From: Deroplatys truncata
Taxonomy: Eukaryota; Arthropoda; Insecta; Mantodea; Mantidae
Reading direction: 5' to 3'
DNA: 64,000 bases
Assembly: GCA_030765065.1 (NCBI GenBank)
Contig: CM060978.1
Coordinates: 60,106,421 to 60,170,420 of the forward strand
Position 1 is the stretch's first letter. Each line of letters starts with the position of its first letter. Both the position numbers and the translations under genes were made by a program. Shown piece by piece: positions 55,320 through 64,000 of the stretch. The notes under the pieces were generated by a model. The model did not search any database. It was not told the origin of the DNA and saw only the letters and a program-made list of their open reading frames with translations.

Positions 55320-55870
55320 TCCTACCCAAGAGATCCACAAACAACAAGTCCCCCTGACGGCCCTGACTTTAATCCTCTGCACTACAAATTATGGGTCAGT
55401 TGTAAAGGTGTGAAAGCTGCTCCAAGTCGAGCTTCCCTCTTCACGAGGTCAGGCTTCGTGTTCGTGTCGGTGTGATTTGGATTATTGAGCAGTCGCGAGG
55501 AAAGATTTATTCAGAGAAGACGTCGACAATGCTAGATCTCTCTCATTATTTATTCGTTGCTGTAGTCTGTCTAACTCCCAAGGGAGGTATATGTCCCCAC
55601 CTCATTGTGTTCCAAGCATCTTCTTGAATCTCGACGTGACGGCGAACCCTCCTTGCTACTTGTTGTAGCTTCTTCTTTTTTTTATTCTCCTTCCTCTTCT
55701 TCCTTTCAACAACACGGTTGCTCTCGTGACACCTAGCACAGAGATTGAATAAAGTTTACAGTCGCGCCTAATCTACCGGCGTCGGGCGTCGTATTAACCT
55801 TCCTCGACGTCTTCACAACTTGGACATAGTTACATCTCCAACAGGAACTCCAGAAAGTGTTGCTCTCTAC
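55320..55870. other. Unassigned G+C-richer insert
   Basis: A frame at 55345-55395 reads SPPDGPDFNPLHYKLWVSCK, like the third catalytic motif of a Tc/mariner-type transposase (SPDLNPLDYKLW). Beyond it the sequence has CG-rich blocks and 'gattgaataaagttt', LTR-like, without definable borders. Origin uncertain. Confidence 0.35.
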
Positions 55871-55879
55871 ACTGAAATG

Positions 55880-57745
55880 TTCTACCATCTGCTATAACAC
55901 ACTCACATCACTATCTCTTCCTTAGTGGGCATAGAAACCAATCTTGCTAACGCTTATTTGTCCATTCTACTTCATTTTAAGCCAAATAAACCTTTGCAGA
56001 AACAGCTACATTACACATTTCGTTATAGTTACAAAAAGAACAGCGATAGTCAAATGTTTAAGAAATGGACGCTATATGCAGGCCTTAAAATTCCATACTG
56101 TTACCATGCAATCGCGAAAAACAACTGACTGTAGACAGGACTTTAAAAGAATGAACAATTGAGGCAGTATTTTTAACACTTAATTAATTTCAGTCTAATT
56201 ATATAATATATAATTCAATAACAGCCCCCCTTGAATTAATATGTGTTTATAATAATTTGTAAAATGTATGTAATAGTGATTGCATATGCGTATATTATTG
56301 TATATATGTTCAATAATGTTATGTGAAAGTATTACGTAATTTAATAATGCAGGAGCTGTGAGAATAATAAGTTAAAACTGGTAACAATGAGGTAACTTTG
56401 AGTGAATAATGAGTAAGGAAGTTTAAATGCTACTACTCATTATTAGAGCAGCAATAATGTAAATTTTGAGACAGTTTAAAAATAGCCAATCAACAACCAG
56501 AAAAAGCTTTAGTTAAATGAAGGTATTCTATTGGAGTAGGATTAGCCATTCAGAGACTTAAAATACAGAAATTTACAAGTTTAGACGGTTGAAATCAATT
56601 CAGTTGCCTCCAAACAGTGCTCGTAACCAGACGTGTTGCCTGCAGACAGTGCTCATAACTGCGTGCGTTGCTTGCGCGTCCTCGAGAAATTAATTACGTA
56701 TTCGTGTGAGACGAAAATAGTATACGTGTTAAAAAGTGCAAGTATTAATAAAAGAATCTCACAGCTGTATATCAGTGAAGTGTTACTTAAATCGTAACAA
56801 GCATTAATAAAATGGAGTGAAAAAAACTTAAAATGTGTGTAAGCCTACATTCTTAGTCGTACCAAAACCTTGCTAAGAGAAATGTGTCTCTAACAATTAC
56901 TGACGCAGCCCAGGCAAACATAAGTATAATATTTAAAGAACAATTAAATTACAAAGTTAATATTTGTTTTAAACTTTGGTCAAAGGCCACCTGAAAGTAC
57001 ATTTGGGGCGAAGTCTACCGGAAACTGTTTACTATACGTGCGGTAGCAACGAATTTTAAATTCGGCTCCCCAACATTGAAATATAATATAACTCCTACTT
57101 CAAATCGGGTTTTCAGTAATCAACATAAAGGACAATTTTACTTCAAATTGGCATCCATACGTGGAGCTAACAATTATGTTCTCACAATTCGAACCACTAA
57201 TAACGGATATCTCAGAAATGGCTTATGCCACAAAAAATCCTATTTGAAATAAATTGTGTGTTTTAACGAAATCTGCAATTTTTGTGTAGTACGTTTTGGT
57301 CTATCGCTTGAAGTTTGGCAGTTATACAAGATTATACAAAACTCCTTCGAAAGAAGGAGACTTCAGATGCTACTCCCAGAAAATTTAGGATATATATTTT
57401 ATTCGTAATGTAAATATCTTTAATATATGGCGTTTTAACATTTTTTAAAAAATAAAAAAAATTCGAAAAATCTTCCATATAAAGGAAAGTTTCAGGCAGG
57501 GAATTTTATTGAAAATCTTTGTGTCGCATCTTTGGAAATTTCTGAACCTAAATACCAAGTTTGGTGTTTATGCCGCTTTTCGTTTTTGAGGTATGCTGTT
57601 TACAGTCACACATGCACGGACCTTTTTCTAAAAATGCATTATTATGGGCCTTAAAATATGTATTTCCATTGACACATCGGTATTTAATTTTTGGGTGGAA
57701 TGCAATACTTTCTCTACCCACTGTGTACGTTGTAGAGAAAGTAAT
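55880..57745 (+). repeat. Family C repeat, full unit, plus, split by LTR A
   Basis: 'ctataacacactcacatcac' start, 'aacagcgatagtcaaatg', then '...aagaatgaacaat' at 56159. It resumes at 57185 'caattcgaaccactaataacgg' and runs through to 'cccactgtgtacgttgtagagaaag'. The uninterrupted order 'gaacaattcgaacca' occurs in other copies, e.g. inverted near 54045. Confidence 0.88.
56160..57184 (+). mobile_element. Solo LTR, family A, copy 7 (1,025 bp)
   Basis: Borders TGAGGCAGTATTTTTAACAC and ...AATTATGTTCTCA. Perfect 4-bp repeat CAAT at 56156-56159 and 57185-57188. About two and a half U3 units at 56600-56680. 'gacgcagcccaggcaaac' and 'ggggcgaagtctaccgg' are present. Inserted in family C. Confidence 0.93.
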
Positions 57746-57829
57746 ATGTTTCGTATATGAGGAATAAGGTTTAAATGACAGCCCATCGAAAGACTCGTGT
57801 AAATGTGACACATCTGATTTTATTGTAAA

Positions 57830-58380
57830 AACAACTATTTAGGAATCCAGAAGCATCTGGCAAATAAATAATTATTATATATAACTTTTGCATAAAAAGA
57901 CCATAATTCTTTCTACGTAAGGTTGATCTTCCTCCTTCACATTTTAGTAGCTATTTATAAAAGATCACATTTGCCTCACTTAATGTAATATAATGAAAAC
58001 TTACCTACTATGATATATTCAAACCGGCACAGGACGCTTACCTAAAAGCAAACAAAAATAAGATTATAGAATTTTATATACAACCAGTTTTATACAAATG
58101 AACAGGTATGTTACAAATTTAGAAAATATGGAATAATTCTGGAATAATGTATTTTATATAAAATACTTATTGTCATATGTAGTACCAACATAATTTGCGG
58201 CGGGCGCTTTTGCCTACTTGACCGCCATTATAAGGACGTGGTTTCGGCGCCGGCTGGCTTTGCATTAGTTGGAGAGAGAAAGGGGGATATGCTCTCAGGT
58301 TGTCGAACTGTTCGGAGCTCCTGTAAAAATACGGGCAGAAAATTCCAGAATTTCCCTCACCTCTGGCATAGTGTGAAACT
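57830..58380. other. Unassigned stretch
   Basis: No shared repeat. 58195-58340 is richer in G+C ('gcggcgggcgcttttgcc', 'ttcggcgccggctgg') with an open minus frame (58173-58433) of unknown nature. Confidence 0.4.
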
Positions 58381-58384
58381 TCTA

Positions 58385-59495
58385 GAAAAATCTGATGTGT
58401 TGCACTCGCATGACTTTTTCTACTCTTGTACAAACTGTTTTTACAAACGCTTATTCTCCATCTACTTCATGCTAATCTAGATAACCATTTGCAGAAACGT
58501 CAAATATTTTAAGAGCTGGTTGCTATGTGGAGCACTCCATTCTCTTTACGTGTCCAGGGAATAAAAAAAACATCTGATGTGTTACACTCGCATAACTTTC
58601 TCTACTCTGGTACATAATACTTTTACAAACGCTTATTATCCATATGCTTCATGTTAATCGACATGTCAATTTTTATGCTAATTTTCTTGTAGGTGCAAGG
58701 GGAATTGGTAGGCTTTAAGGGATAGTCAAATATTTTAAGAGTTGGTTGCTATGTGGAGTATTCCATTCTCTTTGCATTACCGGGACAAAAAAATTAATAA
58801 GGAATTCCCATTTGAGAAAAAGAATAACTATTGGAAAATTTAAGGGAATAACAAGCAATATCTCGAAAATGGTTCACTCAACAAAACATGTATATGACAT
58901 AAATTGTGTATTTTAACGCGATCTACATTTTTTTTTTGTGTAGTAAAGGTTTATCTATCTTTATGGTTTACCAGTTATGCAAAAGTCGTTCGCAATGAAG
59001 AATACTTTTGGAGACATTCCCAGAAAATTTAAGATATACATTTCTTTGTCATGAAAGTATCTTAAACACATGATATTTTAATCAAAATCGTTATAGCCAT
59101 TTTAGAGAAAATTAAAAATGTTAGAAAAATGTCCCATGTAAAGGGTAATCTGGGGTGGGGGGATTTTCTTGGAAACCTTCGTGTCGCATCTCTGGAAGAT
59201 ACTGAACCTAAATACCAAATTCGGTGTTTATCCGACTGTTTGTTTCTGAGTTATGCTGTTAACAGACACACACGTGGGCATGTTTCCAAAAATCTTTTTT
59301 TTTTTTTTTTGGATTCAGGGGGTCACAAAACTTATTTTTCCGGTGAAATCTCAGTATCGAATTGCATCTACAAGAAAATTAGCAATAAGATTAACATCTC
59401 GATTTCTCGATTAACATGAAGCATATGGAGAATAGACAGTTGTAAAAATAGTTTGTGCAAGAGTAGAGAAAGTCATGTGAGTGTAACACATCAGA
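58385..59495 (+). repeat. Family C repeats: short plus piece, full plus unit, inverted scrap
   Basis: 58385-58560 is a shortened unit (start block joined to 'cgtcaaatattttaagagctgg', ending at 'gtccagggaataaa'). 58567-59365 is a full plus unit to 'gaaatctcagtatcgaattg'. 59366-59495 is an inverted 5'-end piece ending 'agagaaagtcatgtgagtgtaacacatcag'. The three together make a small head-to-tail and inverted cluster. Confidence 0.85.
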
Positions 59496-59724
59496 ATTTT
59501 TTTCATTCCATTAGGAAGACATCTATATAAATATTAATTAAAATAGGTGAAAGTGAACACTTGTCGAACTCCTTGTTTTATTTAGAATTTTTTTTTTATA
59601 ATTTATATTAAAATCTGTTTTTAAACAGATCCTGTTTTGTGCAGAAGTTTAAACTTAACGCGTTATACAAAATTATTCACAATACCTTCCGTGTGAAGAC
59701 GACTTTACAGGCTATATCGGAAAA

Positions 59725-59975
59725 AATGGAATCCGACGACAGAAAAATTCAATACTATTGCCGGTATTTGAACCACAGATCTCCCCGTTTCTGTCCGGTT
59801 CCTCTAGCCACTGAGCTACCATGGCAACATGCCGGTACGATATTAAACTCCCCAACTATTCGCATTTTTTTCGCGGCAAACCACAAGATCTCAAGTTGTA
59901 TTGGGATAACATACCCCAATGGTGACTTACAATGCTGCAAGCACTCAAAGTCTCGGGGTTCATAGTCAATTAATG
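59725..59975 (-). repeat. SINE beta, longest copy, minus
   Basis: Minus strand: 5' block 'ggttcatag'-side flank, 'ggggtatgttatcccaatac', 'gccggcatgttgccatgg' in part, A-box TAGCTCAGTGGC, B-box GGTTCAAATACCGG, body 'aatagtattgaatttttctg'. The B-box fits the Pol III consensus better than in the other two copies. Confidence 0.72.
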
Positions 59976-59999
59976 GTTTGTGCGGAAGAATATATACAA

Positions 60000-60505
60000 T
60001 TATTTTTCATGTAAATATCTTAAAAACATGCTATTGTAATCAAAATAATTACTTCTATTTCAGAACATCAAAACATTAACCTTTTTCCGTGTGAAGCGTG
60101 GTTTGGGATCGATATTGGTCGTGTGGTCGTGTTTTTCCTGAAGGGGGCTTGCACCCCTTGTTGTTTTGCGTGGCACGATCACAGCGCAGACCTACATTGA
60201 TATTTTAAACACCTTCTTGCTTCCCACTGTTGAAGAGCAATTCGGGAATGACGATTGCATCTTGGGTACTCTTATATATCTTCGTGTCGTATCTTTGGAA
60301 GATGCTGAATCTAAATACTAGGATTGATATTTATCGGACATTTCGTGTTAGGGTTAAGCTGTTTACAAGCACGCACATGCGCGTGCAGAGACACACATAC
60401 ACGCACCTTTTTATAAAACTGTTTCTCTTTTGTTTTAGGGGAAATCAAAACATAATTTTGCTGTGAAATCTGGATATCGACTACTGGCTACGTGATAGAG
60501 AATGT
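60000..60505 (+). repeat. Family C repeat, plus, with a Tc1 fragment inside
   Basis: 'ttttcatgtaaatatcttaaaaacatg...gtaatcaaaataattac' is followed by Tc1 sequence. C resumes with 'cttcgtgtcgtatctttggaagatgctg' and a CA/CG-rich tract at 60367-60405, ending 'ctacgtgatagagaatg'. Confidence 0.7.
60094..60262 (+). pseudogene. Tc1-like transposase fragment
   Basis: One frame reads LGSILVVWSCFS, a stop, RGLAPLVVLRGTITAQTYID, ILNTFLLPTVEEQFGNDDCI. VWGCFSxxGxGPL...G(T)ITAxxYxDILxxxLLPxxxxxFGxDxxIFQQDN is the core of Tc1-type DD34E transposases. The fragment stops just before the FQQDN aspartate. The stop replaces the usual tryptophan or glycine position. It is bordered on both sides by family C. Confidence 0.82.
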
Positions 60506-60845
60506 AAAAGGTACAAATATTTGAAAACTTAAATCAAGAAAGAATATCTTCAAAACTGTTAACGCCAAAGAAATGAATATTTGGCATAAATTGTGTCCTT
60601 TAAGCGGATCTATAGTTCTTGGTAGTAAAATTTTGCCTGCTTTCTTTGGTTTACCAGTTGTACAAAAGTCATTCGGAGTGAAGGGGATTCCACAGGCTAT
60701 TTCCAGAAAATTCAGATATCCATTTTATTTGTCATATAAATATCTTTAAGATTGTAATCAAAATTATTACACATCTTTGCGAAAATAAAAACTATGGAAA
60801 ACGTTTCTACAAATTGTAGTTTAGGGTGGGGAATTACTTCTTTTT

Positions 60846-60972
60846 GTTCCAATATGCTGCCTTTAACATCTAAGGGCATATCGCGGCTTTGCCTTTGGAA
60901 CAAGTGCTCGTCACTGGTTAACTATTGTGTTATCTTTGGGTTTGTTTACCTGGGGCTTTATTTTTAGCATTA

Positions 60973-61011
<39 letters not shown>

Positions 61012-61163
61012 CATTTACATTCTCACTTATATTTGCATACTCTAGGGAGGATGGGGAATAATCTTGGCTAAACAAAAATTCTCATTCTCCATCCTGAAAT
61101 CGAATCTGGCACCTCTGGATTTGGAAATTAGAATGTCAACCACCAGACCACAGAGGCAGTAGG
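60846..61163 (-). repeat. SINE gamma, minus
   Basis: Same order as 7604-7893: 'gttccaa...ctttgccttt' mirrored tail block, (TC)n at 60976-61007, then 'cacctctggatttggaaatta' and 'ccaccagaccacagaggcag' as the minus-strand head with A-box. It sits inside family C. Confidence 0.7.
60976..61007. repeat. (TC)n microsatellite
   Basis: Sixteen uninterrupted TC units within SINE gamma. Confidence 0.95.
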
Positions 61164-61484
61164 GGCTATTTTCTTACAAATCTTCCCGTCGCATCTTTGG
61201 AAGGTTTAGTATTTAACAAATATTTAGTTTTTGAGGTACTCTGTTCAAAGTCATTCAGTGGCTTTTTTATAACAAAAATTCCTTATAGATTCAAGGTGCC
61301 TCAAGAATTATTTCGGTAAAATCTCGACGTAGAATGTTTGTGTGTAATACAATATTTCCTCTAATCATTAACGAGTTGATTTATGAAGAACTGACACAGC
61401 TATTTCTTTAATTGTTTCAAAACGAGTTATGCTAGCGACTACTTATACCTGAAATGCAGAGGAATCTTGGCAGATTATTTACCT

Positions 61485-63320
61485 CTATAGCAAATGTTGA
61501 AAATGTTCTCTACACTGCATAAGGCACAACTCAACACGTCGTTCCATGTTACTGGCCACTAGTTGGAGAACTCTGTCGTCAATAGCTTGAATCTCCTGTG
61601 TAATGTTGTGCTTCAGATCGTCCAATGTCTGAGGACGTGTGGCATAAACCCTTTCTTTTAAGTAACCGCATAGAAAGAAGTCCGGTGATGTAAAATCCGG
61701 AGATCTCGGTGGCCACAGGTTCTTGGAAATTATCCGGTCGTCAAAGAAACTTGCAATTAGTGCCATGGATTCATTTGATGTATGACATGTAGCGCTATCC
61801 TGTTGAAAATATCCCTGACTCAGCTCTACATCGTCTAGTTGCTCAGCAAACTCCATGAAAATCCATCGGTACTCTGTGGTGTTGACTTTGTTTAAAAAAA
61901 ATGGTGTCACTACTCTCTGTGCGGATATTGCGCACCAAACTCCGATTTTAACGGGTGCATAGGTGCTTCATGAATAACATATGGATTTTCGCTGGCCCAA
62001 TAGCGTGAATTATTTAAGTTCACGTAGCCGGATAAATGGAACCATGCTTCATCTGTGATCCCTGTGATGAACAATATGGCTAGATTTTGCACCATAAACT
62101 CCTGAAAACAACGACAATAATTCAGTCGTCTATCCTTATCTGGTTCCTGTAACTGATGGACAGACGTAATCCTACTCTGTATTCACTCTTAGATTTATCC
62201 GCGGCAAAACAAACCCACGTGGTCAGTGCACCATGGTGCAACATAGTAGCAATGTGCGCAGGAAAGTAGTCCCATGCTAATCTCTGAATTTTAGAATTAA
62301 TTTATCCTTAAATAGTATCATATTCTATACAAATACATAAGGTTTTATTTAACGCTGATTTATACCGTAAAACAGAGTTATAAGTCCTATGATGCAATTC
62401 GTATGAGTCACCTGATATCCGGGTAGACGCAGATATTGTTTACAGCCAGAAACGAACAGTTGTGTTTAGTATCATGGAGGACGGTGAATCCGCTCTAGTG
62501 TTTTCGTCGAATTACGTAAAGCATTAGCCGCGCAAACCAATGACTAGTGGTGAAAAAACAATAGTGTTGCATCTTTATTATAAGTTATGTGAGAAATATC
62601 CACCGGTGTTTCGAGTACAAGTATAAACAGTGCTTGTGCAGAAAAATCTGAAACGAGAAAAGCGGTTACACCCGGAAAAAAAAGCGCATGAAAAACGCGA
62701 TGCAACAATGCAGTGATCTTGAGAAGAATGCAATTCGGGTAACAGTGCACAATTTCTTTTTTAAAATGAGCCGCCAGTGATTAATAAAGTGCCGCTTCCA
62801 GAGAACCAATAAATTAAGTTATGGCATACCTGTTACTTTATTTTTCGCTCATTTATTTTAGAATTAACTATTATTTATACGTGCAAACGTTTATTTTGTT
62901 ACAACTATCAATCTTATCATCTTTAACCCTAAACAGAATATGCTAGTCACCGCACATGGTCTGAAAGTGTGACAGTATATCTAGTGTGAATGGCGGAAGG
63001 ATACATTATAACGGTGCACTGGTCACCTGGGGTTTGTTTTGACACGGATCAACCTAAGAGTGAATATAGTTTAGACCTGCACTTTTCACAGCTCTCTGAA
63101 ACATTGAGTAGCTGTATGCTGTCTCCTGCGACAAACGTCTTAATGATTTTTTGAGTGACTGATCCATTCGTGCTCTTACGCCAACAACCACCGTGGGAAG
63201 CCTAGATGAACGAATTTTGCCTTTTTCACTCACCATAGATCCAGTTGTTTCCAATTTGTTTACCAGGCCCAGCATTGTGTTTCTTTGGGTAGGATTCCGA
63301 ACACCAAATAAAACAAACAA
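61485..63320 (-). pseudogene. Tc/mariner-type transposase, near full length, interrupted
   Basis: N-terminal part (63320-63066): FGVRNPTQRNTMLGLVNKLE, then LPTVVVGVRARMDQSLKKSL and RRLSQETAYSYSMFQRAVK, a helix-turn-helix region. The MITE follows. Then RITSVHQLQEPDKDRRLNYC, TDEAWFHLSGYVN (first aspartate), YFQQDSATCHTS (second), LWPPRSPDFTSPDFFLCGYL (third, 38 residues after the second by my count) and the tail ERRVELCLMQCREHFQHLL. One base is missing near 61948 (a run of A), and there is another frame change next to the MITE. The 38-residue spacing differs from classic DD34D mariner. Confidence 0.88.
62182..63064. mobile_element. 883-bp TIR element (Tc/mariner-type MITE)
   Basis: TIRs of roughly 50 bp: left TTCACTCTTAGATTTATCC..., inverted right TTCACTCTTAGGTTGATCC..., both continuing through 'aaaacaaaccc' and 'cagtgcacc'. 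TA flanks lie at 62180-62181 and 63065-63066. On the plus strand 62539-62610 reads MTSGEKTIVLHLYYKLCEKY, which resembles the extreme N-terminus of insect DDE transposases. It may thus be a deletion derivative of an autonomous element rather than a random MITE. It interrupts the transposase above. Confidence 0.8.
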
Positions 63321-63479
63321 TTACGAATAAAACATGAAAATCTGCACATCTAGTCACAGGCAATGGAAATTCCAGAACATTCTGCATAATTTGGTGCTAA
63401 AATTGGGGCATTGAGTGAATTTCAACAAAATAATGAAAGAAAGAAATGTATCAGTTGCTCATAAATCACCCTGTAGGTA

Positions 63480-64000
63480 CATGACAGAGAAATAAAATTT
63501 CAGAAACTCAGTAATTCCTCCCTGACACCGGACATAAAGTTGAAATTTATGAATTTTTTTCGAACGACAGCTAACTCTATTTTGTACAAAAAATACGGAC
63601 CTTGATGACTACGATATTCATGGTAAGCTTTAGAAAACCATTCACATAAAACGTAATAAAGATTTCACTTGTTGAGCACTTTATTCCACAGACAGGTATA
63701 ACCTCGCTTTATCAAAAATTTAAGTAGGACAATATTAACAGTGAAGAGTCATAAGATAAAATAAATGAGTCGAATGATATTAAAACCCTTCACTTACATC
63801 ATGGTGGTAAAAGATGGACGATCGTTTCGAGACTTCAAGGTCTCATCATCGGCACAGGAGACGACTGATTCTTGCTTCACAACACAAAATGTATCTGACC
63901 CATGTGGACGATTGGAAGGACCTCAGGTGGTAGTTTTCATAACTGCTGAAGGTGAACCAGAAGGCGGGTGACGTCATCCAACGATAGAATTTCAAAATTT
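63480..64000. other. Unassigned end of window with a Penelope-like hairpin
   Basis: Minus strand near 63808-63855 reads GATGATGAGACCTTGAAG, then TCTCGAAACGATCGTCC. A 'CTGATGATG...hairpin...CGAAACG' motif is typical of the terminal repeats of Penelope-like retroelements. Only this motif is seen, with no reverse transcriptase or GIY-YIG sequence, so the call is tentative. Confidence 0.35.

Larger units (their letters stand above)
60506..61368 (+). repeat. Family C repeat, plus, with SINE gamma inside
   Basis: 'aatatcttcaaaactgttaacgcc', 'gtagtaaaattttgcctgc' and 'gtagtttagggtggggaatt', then the SINE. C resumes at 61164 'aggggctattttcttacaaatcttcccg' and runs to 'aatacaatatttcctctaatcatta', where the Tc/mariner element starts. 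Confidence 0.75.
61371..63473 (-). mobile_element. Tc/mariner-superfamily element, nearly complete, with a MITE inside
   Basis: TA flanks lie at 61369-61370 and 63474-63475. The left end ACGAGTTGATTTATGAAGAA and the inverted right end CAGGGTGATTTATGAGCAA align, as do the inner 'ctgacacagctatttcttta' and 'ctgatacatttctttcttt'. They form imperfect TIRs of about 45 bp. The element spans 2,103 bp. Without the 883-bp insertion it is about 1.2 kb, the normal size for one transposase gene. It is inserted in family C. Confidence 0.85.

Noticed and set aside
58173-58433. 86-codon minus frame in a G+C-richer patch as a gene
   Set aside because: No homology recognised, no repeat context and no splice or promoter signal; left as unassigned.

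Overview
This window looks like repeat-dense, AT-rich nuclear DNA from an insect or other arthropod. The evidence is internal: mariner, Tc1-like, piggyBac and hAT transposase relics, non-LTR retrotransposon fragments, tRNA-headed SINEs and LTR elements, with no operons, ribosome-binding-site-spaced genes or tRNA/rRNA genes. The species cannot be named from the sequence. I find no intact host gene. Almost every long reading frame lies inside a repeat or is random.

The dominant component is one noncoding interspersed repeat, here called family C. Its unit is about 0.9-1.1 kb. One end reads TCTGATGTGTTACAC...ACTTTCTCTAC, the other ...TACGTAGTAGAGAAAGT, and a (CA)n tract lies at a fixed internal place. 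It occurs more than 20 times in both orientations, sometimes head-to-tail or inverted, and fills roughly a quarter to a third of the window. I could not assign it to a known class. Other elements are inserted into C, and I saw no C copy inside another element, so C is probably the oldest layer.

Region by region. 0-5 kb: a mariner deletion derivative, a second mariner lineage, a hAT-like TIR element and LINE scraps. 5-6.5 kb: a fold-back element with tRNA-like arms, inside a C unit. 9-12.4 kb: an internally deleted piggyBac split by two solo LTRs of different families (A and B). 15-25 kb: C copies, a LINE ORF1-like piece, a second LTR B, a fold-back element and two LTR A copies. 25.9-32.4 kb: C copies carrying a SINE with a perfect 13-bp duplication and an old LINE that holds a 2.23-kb LTR retrotransposon whose two 488-bp LTRs read the same. 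32.4-34.3 kb: another copy of the mariner deletion derivative, carrying a SINE and a solo LTR A. 35.7-40.2 kb: a fold-back element, C copies and 5'-truncated LINEs. 40.6-45 kb: three transposase relics, one (hAT) split by LTR A. 45-60.5 kb: C copies, LINE, SINE and LTR A insertions. 61.4-63.5 kb: a nearly complete Tc/mariner-superfamily element whose transposase is interrupted by an 883-bp TIR element.

Nothing here forms a pathway. The biology is a nested record of transposition. The most informative items are family C, the LTR retrotransposon without coding capacity, the mariner derivative amplified with a fixed internal deletion, eight LTR A copies with no internal region (five with matching or near-matching 4-bp target duplications), and the fold-back element with tRNA-like arms.
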